Assembly: GCA_964481145.1 (NCBI GenBank)
Contig: CAYZTA010000017.1
Location: forward strand, 30,338-94,337
Reading direction: 5' to 3'
Length of the DNA: 64,000 bases
Source: Sandaracinus sp964481145
GTDB lineage: Bacteria > Myxococcota_A > Polyangia > Polyangiales > Sandaracinaceae
A program made the translations under genes and the position numbers. How positions within the stretch are numbered: position 1 is the first letter of the stretch; every line of letters begins with the position of its first letter. Below are positions 51,150 to 59,510 of this stretch, one piece after another. A model generated the notes under the pieces. The model worked only from the letters and a program-made list of their open reading frames with translations, had not been told where the DNA came from and did not search any database.

Positions 51150-51692
51150 ATGAACAAATATCCTGCGACAGACATCGCAGGCTCCAATGAAGGTATGGAA
51201 GGCCGCCCCTGCCGTGAGTGTGGCAAGGCGAAGATGATTTCCCGTGAGGAGACCTACCTCTATCGCGAATCCGGACTTCCGAACGTCGTCCTCATCGGAG
51301 TCGTCATCCGCCGATGTCCCTCGTGTGGCCACCATGAGTTGGTCCTCCCTCGAGTCACGGAGCTACATCGGACGATTGCACACGCCGTGCTCCATAAACG
51401 TGCACGACTCAGCGGTGCGGAAGTACGCTTTCTCCGCAAATATCTCGGTTGGTCCGGAGCCGACTTCGCACGCCATATCGGCGTGGACCCTTCGACTGTA
51501 TCCAACTGGGAGAACGACAAGGACCCAATTGGGCCCACCTCTGATCGCTTGTTGCGTTTAATGGTCGTTCACGGTGCGCCAGTCGACGAGTACTCACTCG
51601 ACGAACTGACAAAGATCGAAAACGAGCGAACACCTCCAATAGAGGTTCGCCTCTCGCCGAAAGCCCGTGGCTGGCAACTCGTTGCGGCGTAG
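51150..51692 (+). CDS. MqsA/YgiT-type Zn-finger HTH regulator
   Basis: A 180-residue protein. The N-terminal half has two CxxC pairs (CREC near residue 21 and CPSC near residue 56), a YgiT-type zinc domain. The second half is an XRE/HTH_3 DNA-binding domain (RFLRKYLGWSGADFARHIGV followed by DPSTVSNWEND). This is the domain order of MqsA antitoxins. No MqsR- or HigB-type toxin gene is seen on either side, so it may be a solitary regulator or an orphaned antitoxin. The start at 51150 lacks a strong ribosome site; ATG 51195 is possible. Confidence 0.8.
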   Translation: MNKYPATDIAGSNEGMEGRPCRECGKAKMISREETYLYRESGLPNVVLIGVVIRRCPSCGHHELVLPRVTELHRTIAHAVLHKRARLSGAEVRFLRKYLGWSGADFARHIGVDPSTVSNWENDKDPIGPTSDRLLRLMVVHGAPVDEYSLDELTKIENERTPPIEVRLSPKARGWQLVAA

Positions 51693-51739
51693 ACAGCCCC
51701 TTCCCTCCGTGTCCCGTTCCAGGTTACGAATCCAAACCT

Positions 51740-53218
51740 GTGCGGTTTGCGCTCGTCTGCCTTCTGCTTTGCTCCTGCGCTTCCACCGAAGAAAGCGGGC
51801 TCGAACGTGTACGCCGAGAGGGTGTTCTTCTTTGGGGTGGAGATATCCAAGGCGGTGAACCCTATGTCTTCGATGATCCTCATTCACCGGGCGCGCTCGT
51901 CGGGTTCGAAGTCGATCTCGCGAACGCAATCGCACGCGAGATCGGCGTACGCGCAGAGTTCGTTCAGCAAGATTGGTCCAACCTCGTCCCGTCACTCGAA
52001 CGCAGCTCGTTCGACGTGATCATCAACGGCCTGGAAGTCACCTCGGCTCGCGCCGAGCGGGTGCATTTCACACGCCCCTATTTCGTATTCGCAGCGCAAC
52101 TCGTGGCGCGAAGGGATGATCTCACAGTACGAGACATGGACTCTCTGAGCGGCAGGCGTGTCGGAACCCTGGCCAATTCATTTTCTTGGGAACAGCTCCA
52201 AGGCACAGACGTTCACATCGTCTCGTACGAAGGCGTCGAAGAACCCTATGCCGACCTCGAACACGGCCGTATCGATGCGGTGCTCCTCGATGACATCATC
52301 GCCTCACGTTACGGCCTCGTGCGAACAAGTTTACGGCTCGTGACCGAAGTGTCTGAAGGGCATTACGCAATCGCAGTCCGAAACGATGACGAGGATCTCC
52401 ATCGTGCGATCGACCAAGCGCTCGGGCGCATCGTCGAGAACGGAGAATTGCGCGCGATTCTCGCGCGCTGGAACATCGACTCCGAGCGACAGAGCCAACT
52501 CGCCCACTTGCGTGCCGTAAGCGCCGCGACGAACCCACGCGAGCGCGCCGCGTTCTCGCTCCATCACGTGCAGCTTTTTCTCGAAGGAGCGGTCGTCACG
52601 TTGCTCGTGAGCGCCTTTTCGATGGCACTCGCGATGACACTTGGGCTCTTTCTCGCGCTTGGCCGCATGTACGGCCCACGCATCGCCCGATTGTTCACCA
52701 CCACGTATGTCGAGATCTTTCGCGGCACCCCCGTCTTGCTCCAGCTCTACGTGCTCTATTTCGGCATCATGCCGACCGTGCGCACGCTGCTCGGTTCACG
52801 CGCGGGCATCGAATACGACGCGTTCGTTGCGGCCGTGCTCGGACTCGGACTGAACTACGCAGCTTACGAGGCCGAAATCTATCGCGCAGGAATCCTCGCG
52901 GTGCCCAATGGCCAAATGGAAGCGGCCCGCGTGCTCGGAATGAGCACACCGCTCGCGTTGCGCAGGGTCATCGTTCCTCAAGCCTTCCGTATCGCCCTGC
53001 CCGGCGTGACGAACGATTTCATCGCGCTGCTCAAAGACAGCTCGCTCGTATCGGTGATCACGGTCGTCGAGCTGACGAAGCGAATGACCATCACCGCCGT
53101 CGAGTTACGCGACTGGTTCATCCCCGGTTTGCTCTGCGCAGCGCTCTACATGGCGATGAGTCTTCCTCTCTCCCATCTCGCACGAAGACTCGAAGACAAG
53201 CTCGGACGAACACCGTGA
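51740..53218 (+). CDS. Amino-acid ABC transporter, fused binding protein-permease
   Basis: A 492-residue protein starting at GTG 51740. A lipoprotein-like signal (lipobox LLCSC) leads to a periplasmic solute-binding domain of family 3 (about residues 25-265: GALVGFEVDLANAIAREIGV, FDVIINGLEVTSARAERVHF). A HisM/GlnP-type permease domain follows (about 275-490), with FRGTPVLLQLYVLYFG and the EAA loop YEAEIYRAGILAVPNGQMEA. The fusion of receptor and channel in one chain is known in GlnPQ-type systems. It overlaps the ATPase gene by four bases (GTGA). Glutamine or another polar amino acid is the likely cargo given the P-II and glnA genes downstream. Confidence 0.9.
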   Translation: MRFALVCLLLCSCASTEESGLERVRREGVLLWGGDIQGGEPYVFDDPHSPGALVGFEVDLANAIAREIGVRAEFVQQDWSNLVPSLERSSFDVIINGLEVTSARAERVHFTRPYFVFAAQLVARRDDLTVRDMDSLSGRRVGTLANSFSWEQLQGTDVHIVSYEGVEEPYADLEHGRIDAVLLDDIIASRYGLVRTSLRLVTEVSEGHYAIAVRNDDEDLHRAIDQALGRIVENGELRAILARWNIDSERQSQLAHLRAVSAATNPRERAAFSLHHVQLFLEGAVVTLLVSAFSMALAMTLGLFLALGRMYGPRIARLFTTTYVEIFRGTPVLLQLYVLYFGIMPTVRTLLGSRAGIEYDAFVAAVLGLGLNYAAYEAEIYRAGILAVPNGQMEAARVLGMSTPLALRRVIVPQAFRIALPGVTNDFIALLKDSSLVSVITVVELTKRMTITAVELRDWFIPGLLCAALYMAMSLPLSHLARRLEDKLGRTP

Positions 53219-53982
53219 GCGAAGCCCCGAACATCGTGATCGACGTCGCAGACATCCGGAAGAAGTTCGGAGAACGCGAGATCTTGCGAGGCATTTCATT
53301 TCAGCTCGCAGAAGGTCACATCCTCGCGCTCGTGGGGCCGAGCGGAGGAGGAAAATCCACGCTCCTCAGATGCATGGTGGGCCTCGAAACCTTCGATTCG
53401 GGTTCAGTACGCATCGCCGATGCTCTGCTCGGAGACGAGCATTTCTCCCACCGCACAGCGGCCCTCCGAACGCTCTATTCGAGAGCTGGGCTCGTATTTC
53501 AGTCGTGGAATTTGTTCCCGCACATGAGCGCGCTCGAGAACGTGTGCGAGGCCCCGATTCATGTGAAAAAGATGGCTCTTCATGACGCACGAACAAAAGC
53601 ACGCGCCCTTCTTGAAAAGGTTGGACTCGCGCATCGTGAAGACGCCATGCCGCGCGATATGTCGGGAGGCGAACAGCAGCGATGTGCGATCGCCCGCGCG
53701 CTCGCGATGGAACCCAACGTTCTTTTCATGGATGAGCCCACCTCGGCACTCGATCCTCAGCGCGCGCTCGGCTTGCAGGGGCTCCTTCGAGAGCTGAGAG
53801 CGAGGGAGAATCTCACGGTGGTCGTCGTGACCCACGAAATGCGCTTCGCCGAACAACTCGCCGACCGGGTCCTCGTCCTTTACGAGGGACAAGTCATCGA
53901 AGACGGCCCTCCTGCGCGTGTTTTCGGAGCCCCGAAAGACCCTCGAATCCGCGATTTTCTAGGCCGCGATGATTCCCTCTGA
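53215..53982 (+). CDS. glnQ: Amino-acid ABC transporter ATP-binding protein
   Basis: A 255-residue ABC ATPase of the polar amino-acid group. Walker A is GPSGGGKST, the Q-loop lies in VFQSWNLFPHMSALENV, the signature is MSGGEQQR and Walker B is VLFMDEPTSALD, followed by the switch His in VVVTHEMRFAE. The start is GTG 53215, overlapping the permease stop. With the fused receptor-permease it makes a complete two-gene importer. The symbol reflects the family; the exact substrate is inferred. Confidence 0.92.
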   Translation: MSEAPNIVIDVADIRKKFGEREILRGISFQLAEGHILALVGPSGGGKSTLLRCMVGLETFDSGSVRIADALLGDEHFSHRTAALRTLYSRAGLVFQSWNLFPHMSALENVCEAPIHVKKMALHDARTKARALLEKVGLAHREDAMPRDMSGGEQQRCAIARALAMEPNVLFMDEPTSALDPQRALGLQGLLRELRARENLTVVVVTHEMRFAEQLADRVLVLYEGQVIEDGPPARVFGAPKDPRIRDFLGRDDSL

Positions 53983-54101
53983 CCCCACACACCTTTCTCT
54001 CGACGAAGAGCCATCGACTCGCCTATTTACCCTCAGGAAACGAAGCCGAAACATCCCCCAGTCACGACTCTATCATCGTCGCGACGTACCGGAGCACGCA
54101 C

Positions 54102-54440
54102 ATGAAAAAGGTCGAAGCGATCATCAAACCATTCAAGCTCGACGAAGTAAAAGACGCGCTCGCCGAGGTCGGAGTCAAAGGTATGACCGTGACCGAAGTG
54201 AAAGGCTTCGGTCGCACCGGCGGCAAACGTGAGGTCTACCGAGGTTCGGCCTACGTCGTCGATTTCGTTCCCAAAGTGAAGCTCGAAGTGGTCGTCCCTG
54301 ACGCCCTCGTCGTCGCGGTGCTCGAAGCCATCGAGCGCTCTGCCAAGACCGGTCGCATCGGTGACGGCAAGATTTTCGTTTTCCACGTCGAAGAAGCCGT
54401 TCGCATTCGCACTGGCGAGCGTGGCGACGACGCCGTGTGA
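54102..54440 (+). CDS. glnB: P-II nitrogen regulatory protein
   Basis: A 112-residue P-II protein. It starts MKKVEAIIKPFKLDEVKDAL and has the T-loop with the uridylylation site Tyr51 in YRGSAYVVDF, then the B-loop TGRIGDGKIFVF, which binds ATP/ADP and 2-oxoglutarate. It senses carbon/nitrogen status and controls glutamine synthetase adenylylation and other targets. The neighbouring glnA gene, 34 bases downstream on the same strand, favours GlnB over GlnK, which normally pairs with amtB. No clear sigma-54 promoter was seen in the 119 bases upstream. Confidence 0.95.
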   Translation: MKKVEAIIKPFKLDEVKDALAEVGVKGMTVTEVKGFGRTGGKREVYRGSAYVVDFVPKVKLEVVVPDALVVAVLEAIERSAKTGRIGDGKIFVFHVEEAVRIRTGERGDDAV

Positions 54441-54474
54441 TCCCATTGCCCCTTCAGCTGGAGAGTGTCCATCC

Positions 54475-55890
54475 ATGAGTGAAGTAAGAAAAGCGATCGA
54501 ACTCGCCAAAAAGCACAACGCCGTGATGGTCGATCTGCGCTTCTGCGATCTTCCCGGCGTGTGGCAGCACACCTCGGTGCCGATCGGCCGCCTCGACGAA
54601 GGCGCCTTCGAAGACGGCTTCGGCTTCGATGGAAGCTCGATCCGTGGGTTCACGCCCATCAATGCCTCGGACATGTTGCTTTTGCCCGACGCCAAGTCGG
54701 CGCAGATGGATCCGTTCACCGAGCAACCCACCCTCGTTTTGATCTGCGATATCGTCGATCCGATCACACGCGAACCCTATTCACGCAATCCGCGTTACAT
54801 CGCGCAAAAAGCCGAGAAATATCTCCGCCAAACAGGCATCGGTGATGTTTGTTATTTCGGTCCTGAGGCCGAATTCTTCGTGTTCGACGACGTCAAATTC
54901 GAAGTCGCCAACAACGGCGGCTTTTTCGAGGTCGACTCGATCGAAGCCGCGTGGAACACGGGGCGTCACGAAGGTCCGAATCTCGGCCACAAAATCGGAT
55001 ACAAGGCCGGCTATTTTCCGTGTGCCCCCAACGACACCCTCATGGATTGGCGCACGGAGACGTCGCGCTTGCTCGCCGCAGTCGGCATCGAGGTCGAAGT
55101 CCATCATCACGAAGTCGCGACTGCAGGTCAGTGCGAAATCGACATGCGCTTCCAGACGCTGACGTACATGGCCGATCAGCTCTTGTGGTTCAAATACGTC
55201 GTCAAAAACAGCGCGCGCATGGCCGGTAAAACCGCCACCTTCATGCCCAAACCGCTCTTTGGCGACAACGGCTCGGGCATGCATTGCCATCAATCGATTT
55301 GGCGCGAGGGAAAGCCCCTCTTCGCCGGGGATCGATATGCTGGCATGAGCGAGATGGCGCTCCATTACCTCGGAGGCATCCTCCATCACGCGCCTGCGCT
55401 CACCGCGCTCACCAACCCGACCGTCAACAGCTACCGCCGCTTGGTCCCAGGCTATGAAGCCCCCGTGAACCTCGCGTACAGCTCACGCAACCGGTCGGCG
55501 GCCATCCGCATTCCGATGTACTCGAGCTCGCCCAAGGCCAAGCGCATCGAGGTGCGCTTCCCCGATCCGTCAACCAATCCGTACATCGCCTTCGCAGCGA
55601 TGCTCATGGCGGGCCTCGATGGAATCCAGCGCAAGCTCGACCCAGGCGATCCGCTCGACAAAGACATCTATTCACTTTCGCCCGAAGAGCTCAAAAATGT
55701 CCCGCATGTCCCGGGTTCGCTCTCGGAAGCGCTCGATGCCCTCGGACACGACTACGAGTTCTTGCTCAAAGGCGATGTCTTCACCCGCGATTTCGTCGAT
55801 GAGTGGATCACCCTGAAGCGCACGAAGGAAGTCGATCCCATCCGACTCCGTCCAACCCCGCTAGAATTTCAGATGTACTACGACGTCTGA
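54475..55890 (+). CDS. glnA: Glutamine synthetase type I
   Basis: A 471-residue GS-I enzyme, full length. Family blocks are visible: FGFDGSSIRGF, CYFGPEAEFFVFDDV (metal Glu), the NGSGMHCHQS block with catalytic residues, KPLFGDNGSGMH, and the ATP-binding RRLVPGYEAPVNLAYSSRNR. The adenylylation Tyr is present in KDIYSLSPEE near residue 400, so it belongs to the adenylylation-regulated GSI-beta group. The start at ATG 54475 follows GGAGAG. It lies in the same unit as glnB and is followed by a strong intrinsic terminator. Confidence 0.97.
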   Translation: MSEVRKAIELAKKHNAVMVDLRFCDLPGVWQHTSVPIGRLDEGAFEDGFGFDGSSIRGFTPINASDMLLLPDAKSAQMDPFTEQPTLVLICDIVDPITREPYSRNPRYIAQKAEKYLRQTGIGDVCYFGPEAEFFVFDDVKFEVANNGGFFEVDSIEAAWNTGRHEGPNLGHKIGYKAGYFPCAPNDTLMDWRTETSRLLAAVGIEVEVHHHEVATAGQCEIDMRFQTLTYMADQLLWFKYVVKNSARMAGKTATFMPKPLFGDNGSGMHCHQSIWREGKPLFAGDRYAGMSEMALHYLGGILHHAPALTALTNPTVNSYRRLVPGYEAPVNLAYSSRNRSAAIRIPMYSSSPKAKRIEVRFPDPSTNPYIAFAAMLMAGLDGIQRKLDPGDPLDKDIYSLSPEELKNVPHVPGSLSEALDALGHDYEFLLKGDVFTRDFVDEWITLKRTKEVDPIRLRPTPLEFQMYYDV

Positions 55891-55906
55891 AGACGAGCCG
55901 AACCTC

Positions 55907-55945
55907 GAATACGCCCTGCGGTCTCACCGCGGGGCGTATTCTTTT
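55907..55945 (+). terminator. Intrinsic terminator of glnBA
   Basis: GAATACGCCCTGCGGT, a CTC loop and ACCGCGGGGCGTATTC form a 16-pair stem with one G-U pair, followed directly by TTTT. It lies 16 bases after the glnA stop and is the clearest rho-independent terminator in the window. Confidence 0.92.
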
Positions 55946-56078
55946 GTGTGCCTCACGTAATTCCGCGTTTGACGGCCCCTTCATGGCTCGTCTAGCATCC
56001 AGTGCGCTCCCGATCCGTCGAGACGGGCTCCCACAGAAGGTTGCGTGGAGCCATGAAGGGATCCGCCCATCCTCTCCC

Positions 56079-56960
56079 ATGATTGCCTCTCGCATCGCCG
56101 CTGAGACCCTGCGTTTTGTACCGCGCAAGCGGCTGAGTCGGGCGCTCGGACGCGTGGCCGCGCTGGGTCTGCCTTCGCCTCTGCTCCGACGCGCCATCGA
56201 TTTGTACGTGAAGGCCTATCAGGTGGATCTGTCCGAGTGCACGGTTCCCGAGGGTGGCTGGGCTTCGTTCAATGAATTCTTTACGCGGCAGCTGCGTGCC
56301 GGCTGCCGGCCGATCGATGACGAACCGAAAAGCGTCGTGTCGCCCGCGGATGGCCTCGTCGCCGATTGTGGTGAGATCGACGCCAATTCGCGATTTCGCG
56401 TCAAAGGTCGGACTTACGAAGTGGGTGAGCTGCTCGGTGAGCGCCGTGACGCTGCGCGATTCGAAGGCGGAAAATTCGCGATCATCTATCTCTCCCCCCG
56501 AGACTATCATCGAGTGCACGCTCCAGTGGACGGTCCAGTGCGACTCGTTCGACATGTCGGGGGGACGCTTTTCCCCGTCAATCGCATTGGCCTCGACCAT
56601 ATTCCTGGGCTTTTCGCGAAGAACGAGCGCGTCGCCGTCCTTCAAGAGAGCCCATCGCACGGCGAAGTCGCGACGATTTTGGTGGGTGCCATCGTCGTGG
56701 GCGGAATCACCCTCAGCTTCGATTCAGCCGTGCGAACGAACGATGGCCCACCACGTGGAACAGTTCGCTATCTCGCGGGACGCGAGCCGACCCTCACACG
56801 TGGTGACGAACTGGGTGCGTTCCAGTTAGGCTCGACAGTGATCGTGTTCCTGACCCGCAACACTGAGATCGAGCTCACCGTCGAGCCAGGCACTGTCATT
56901 CGAATGGGTCAGAGCATTGGACGCGCGATTCCCGGGCCCCTCCAGAAAGGCCGCGCATGA
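56079..56960 (+). CDS. psd: Phosphatidylserine decarboxylase proenzyme
   Basis: A 293-residue enzyme that converts phosphatidylserine to phosphatidylethanolamine at the membrane. Family blocks: GGWASFNEFFTRQLRAGCRP, SPADGLVADCGEI, FAIIYLSPRDYHRVHAPVDG, and the self-cleavage site LGST (Ser252 in AFQLGSTVIVF), where the pyruvoyl cofactor forms and splits the chain into beta and alpha subunits. The start at ATG 56079 gives the usual N-terminal hydrophobic segment and length; ATG 55983 is in frame further up. The gene ends with an ATGA overlap with the methyltransferase gene. Confidence 0.93.
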   Translation: MIASRIAAETLRFVPRKRLSRALGRVAALGLPSPLLRRAIDLYVKAYQVDLSECTVPEGGWASFNEFFTRQLRAGCRPIDDEPKSVVSPADGLVADCGEIDANSRFRVKGRTYEVGELLGERRDAARFEGGKFAIIYLSPRDYHRVHAPVDGPVRLVRHVGGTLFPVNRIGLDHIPGLFAKNERVAVLQESPSHGEVATILVGAIVVGGITLSFDSAVRTNDGPPRGTVRYLAGREPTLTRGDELGAFQLGSTVIVFLTRNTEIELTVEPGTVIRMGQSIGRAIPGPLQKGRA

Positions 56961-58801
56961 GCAATCGCATGAACGGCGATGGGCCCCCCGAGGAGTTGTC
57001 GTCCGATGTCGAGGCCGAGCGAGAGGACATTCGTCCATCGCGGCCATCACGACCAGGAAAGCGCCGATCCTTGCGGGTGCCTGTCGATGAAGTTCCGCGA
57101 AGGAGCAGCCTTCTTCCAAGCGCAGGCCCCGCAGAGGGGGGGCACCGCCATGAGATCGAGGTTCCGCGCGAAGAGAGCCATTTGCCGACGCTGGAAGCAG
57201 AGCTGAGTGACACAGCGGTTCAGCCACAAACCCACGCGATAGCGCCTCCTGCCCCGGGCAACGAAGCTGATTTCGGCGATCTCGATGATTCATGGGGAGA
57301 TGATGCGCTCCCGAATCAGGCGCCGCTCGCATCCGCTCCTCCCGCACGCTCCTTCAGCAAAGAGCCCAAGCCCTACGAAACCGCATTCAGCGTGGCCTAT
57401 TCCGCGATCGAACCGGCCATCGAAGGGGACGTCACAGCCCCGGGCACAACCCACGCACCCACCCTCGACGACCCGGCAGAACCGTCCCACCGCGACTCAC
57501 AACCCGCGGTCGTGGTCGCGCCGATGCTGCGGATCTCGACCCCTCCGCCTCCTCCTCCCGATCCATCGGATGATGAGCCGGAGCTCAGTTTTGGTGAGTT
57601 CGACACCTTCGAAGAGCTCGAAGAAGACGACGACGCGCATCACGCCACGTTCACGATGGAAGACAGCGGCGAGCTCGAGCTGCCCGAAGAAGAAGCCGAC
57701 GAAGACATCGACGAAATGTCCGCGGACCAGGTCGACGCTGAAGAAGAACTCGATGAAATCGACGTGGTCACCGGAACCGAGCTGGATTCCCCTGGACCGA
57801 AGAAAAAACCGCGTTCGGTCCCACCTCCACCCCGCGAACCTCCCCGCGACAAAGCCCCCAAAGCATCTGCCACCCCCGTCGAACGAACCGTCTCCGAGCC
57901 TCCCAAGCGAGCCAAAAAGAAGGCGCATTGGTGGGAGGATTTCTTCAACGACGATTACCTCCGAACCGTGCCGGTGCCGAGCGCGCGTCAGATCGCACGC
58001 CAATGCGATTTCATCGAATCTCGGCTCGCGCTCAAGCCGGGCGGTACGATTCTCGACGTCGGCTGTGGCTTGGGCCTGCAAGCGGTCGAGCTGACCCGGC
58101 GCGGCTATTTGGTCGTGGGTCTCGATCTCTCGTTGCCCATGCTCTCACGTGCCGCAGACGAAGCGCAGGATCATGGATTTCGGATCAATTTCCTGCACGC
58201 CGACATGCGCGAGATGAACTTCGACGGCGCATTCGACGCCGTGATGTGCATCGGGACGACATACGGATATTTCGATGACGATGCAAATCGCGCCTTGGTC
58301 GAACGGCTCTATCGAGCGCTTCGTCCCAAAGGGAAACTGCTCCTCGAAGTGGCCAACCGCGACTTCGTCGTGAAAAGCCAGCCCAATCTCGTATGGTTCG
58401 AGGGCGATGGCTGCGTCGTCATGGAAGAGACCAGCGCGAACTACATCACGTCACGCCTCGAAGTGAAGCGCACGGTCATCCTCGATGACGGTCGGCAGCG
58501 CGACAACCACTACTCCGTCCGCCTCTACGCGCTCCACGAGCTTGGTCTCGTGCTTCATCAGCGTGGCTTTCGAGTGCTCGAAGTGACGGGACGCGAAGCC
58601 ACACCAGGAGTGTTCTTCGGTGCTGATTCGCCCAAGCTGATCATCCTCGCCGAACGCCGTGCTCAACAGGCCCCGCCTCCTCCTCGGCACTCCATTTCGC
58701 CCGGCAATGTCTCGCCCGGCAATGTCTCGCCCGGCAATGTCTCGCCTGGCAATGATTCTCCGAGCGGTGAACCCGACGCGGGCACTCCTCCACAGGAATG
58801 A
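56957..58801 (+). CDS. SAM methyltransferase with long acidic N-terminus
   Basis: A 614-residue protein. Residues 1-330 are low-complexity, acidic and Pro-rich (for example DTFEELEEDDDAHHATF), probably disordered. A class I SAM methyltransferase domain follows (about 340-560): GGTILDVGCGLGLQAVELTR, LVVGLDLSLPMLSRAADEA, FDAVMCIGTTYGYFDDD and LRPKGKLLLEVANRD. The C-terminus has four SPGN(V/D) repeats. The ATGA overlap with psd implies cotranslation, so methylation of a lipid such as phosphatidylethanolamine is possible but unproven; the domain is closer in style to small-molecule methyltransferases. Confidence 0.85.
   Translation: MSNRMNGDGPPEELSSDVEAEREDIRPSRPSRPGKRRSLRVPVDEVPRRSSLLPSAGPAEGGHRHEIEVPREESHLPTLEAELSDTAVQPQTHAIAPPAPGNEADFGDLDDSWGDDALPNQAPLASAPPARSFSKEPKPYETAFSVAYSAIEPAIEGDVTAPGTTHAPTLDDPAEPSHRDSQPAVVVAPMLRISTPPPPPPDPSDDEPELSFGEFDTFEELEEDDDAHHATFTMEDSGELELPEEEADEDIDEMSADQVDAEEELDEIDVVTGTELDSPGPKKKPRSVPPPPREPPRDKAPKASATPVERTVSEPPKRAKKKAHWWEDFFNDDYLRTVPVPSARQIARQCDFIESRLALKPGGTILDVGCGLGLQAVELTRRGYLVVGLDLSLPMLSRAADEAQDHGFRINFLHADMREMNFDGAFDAVMCIGTTYGYFDDDANRALVERLYRALRPKGKLLLEVANRDFVVKSQPNLVWFEGDGCVVMEETSANYITSRLEVKRTVILDDGRQRDNHYSVRLYALHELGLVLHQRGFRVLEVTGREATPGVFFGADSPKLIILAERRAQQAPPPPRHSISPGNVSPGNVSPGNVSPGNDSPSGEPDAGTPPQE
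58697..58756. repeat. Four 15-base tandem repeats (SPGNV)
   Basis: TCGCCCGGCAATGTC is present three times exactly and once with changes (TCGCCTGGCAATGAT), in frame within the methyltransferase gene. It encodes SPGNV units in the disordered tail and is likely to vary in copy number between strains. Confidence 0.9.
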
Positions 58802-58813
58802 GCGACTCACGCG

Positions 58814-59389
58814 TTATTCGGCTTCGCCATCGAGCTCGTAACGAGCCGCACATGGAAGAGACGGAAACTCGCCCCCTTGAATGATGAGGAGCGCGCTGCA
58901 GTCCGAGCCCGCCATCGGGACCACTTCAATTCGATGAGATCCCTCGAACCTCGCTCGAGCGTCCACACCCGCATCGTTCGATGGAGCCGCGCCGTCTCGC
59001 TTCATCTCGGGCAGTTCGAGCCGTCCTTCGATGGTCTCCACCTGCGATAGGGAACAACCAACAATTCCATTGTCCAGGTCAGGAGCCCAGGCCTCGACTG
59101 GGATCGAGCTTTGAATACGAAACTCGCCACGCTCGCGAATCACCCCAAACGTTGGAGCTCCATCGGGCATTCGCCAAGTGAGTGAGTTGTGAGAGCGCGA
59201 AAGTGTCACGCGGAACTGGAGAGGATCGATGGGAGACAACCCTCCCGCACAACCATTCTCCACGAGGGCTCCATTCACCACAAAGGTTCCGAGCTCTTCT
59301 GCTTCGGTTCCATTTGTCAGTGGTCGGCATCCAAGCGCGAATGGAAGAACCAGCACGGCTCCGACAAAAATCCCATTCGCGGTGAGCAT
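58814..59389 (-). CDS. Small lipoprotein, unknown function
   Basis: A 191-residue predicted lipoprotein. A hydrophobic signal (GIFVGAVLVLPFALGC) gives the lipobox FALGC at about residue 21. The mature part is beta-rich, with four or more Cys that could form disulfides (for example VENGCAGGLSPIDPLQFRVT, GSDCSALLII). No family was recognised. The start was taken at ATG 59389; ATG 59404 adds five residues and lies inside an inverted repeat. It ends 12 bases from the convergent methyltransferase gene. Confidence 0.6.
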   Translation of the reverse strand: MLTANGIFVGAVLVLPFALGCRPLTNGTEAEELGTFVVNGALVENGCAGGLSPIDPLQFRVTLSRSHNSLTWRMPDGAPTFGVIRERGEFRIQSSIPVEAWAPDLDNGIVGCSLSQVETIEGRLELPEMKRDGAAPSNDAGVDARARFEGSHRIEVVPMAGSDCSALLIIQGGEFPSLPCAARYELDGEAE

Positions 59390-59396
59390 AGAGATA

Positions 59397-59431
59397 CGAC
59401 CCATGGGCCGAGCTAAGTGCCCCATGGGTCG
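59397..59431. promoter_or_regulatory. 11-base inverted repeat with 13-base spacer
   Basis: CGACCCATGGG (59397-59407) and CCCATGGGTCG (59421-59431) are perfect complements separated by 13 bases, just upstream of the lipoprotein start. Centre-to-centre spacing of 24 bases is near two helical turns, as in an operator bound by a dimer on one face. A second small dyad, AACATT-TCGAC-AATGTT (59438-59454), lies next to it. Confidence 0.5.
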
Positions 59432-59480
59432 CGGGTCAACATTTCGACAATGTTCTAGGGGCCCTGACCAGGGTCGCATT

Positions 59481-59499
59481 GATCGCGCTCAACGCGATC
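59481..59499 (-). terminator. Hairpin downstream of the TSP3 gene
   Basis: GATCGCG-CTCAA-CGCGATC is a perfect seven-base stem with a five-base loop, 11 bases beyond the stop of the minus-strand TSP3 gene. No T-run on the transcript side, so a terminator or 3'-end stabiliser is only probable. Confidence 0.5.
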
Positions 59500-59510
59500 C
59501 TGAAGAGAGC

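Noticed and set aside
50501..51226. Minus-strand frame of about 241 codons across 50846-51149
   Set aside because: It covers the antisense of the 47510-50845 gene end and of the MqsA-like gene start; no family motif, no ribosome site.
54000..54101. Sigma-54/NtrC promoter before glnB
   Set aside because: No TGGC-n8-TGC-type element could be made out; any claim would be guesswork.
58697..58756. Possible CRISPR-like array
   Set aside because: Repeats are directly adjacent 15-mers in a coding frame without spacers.
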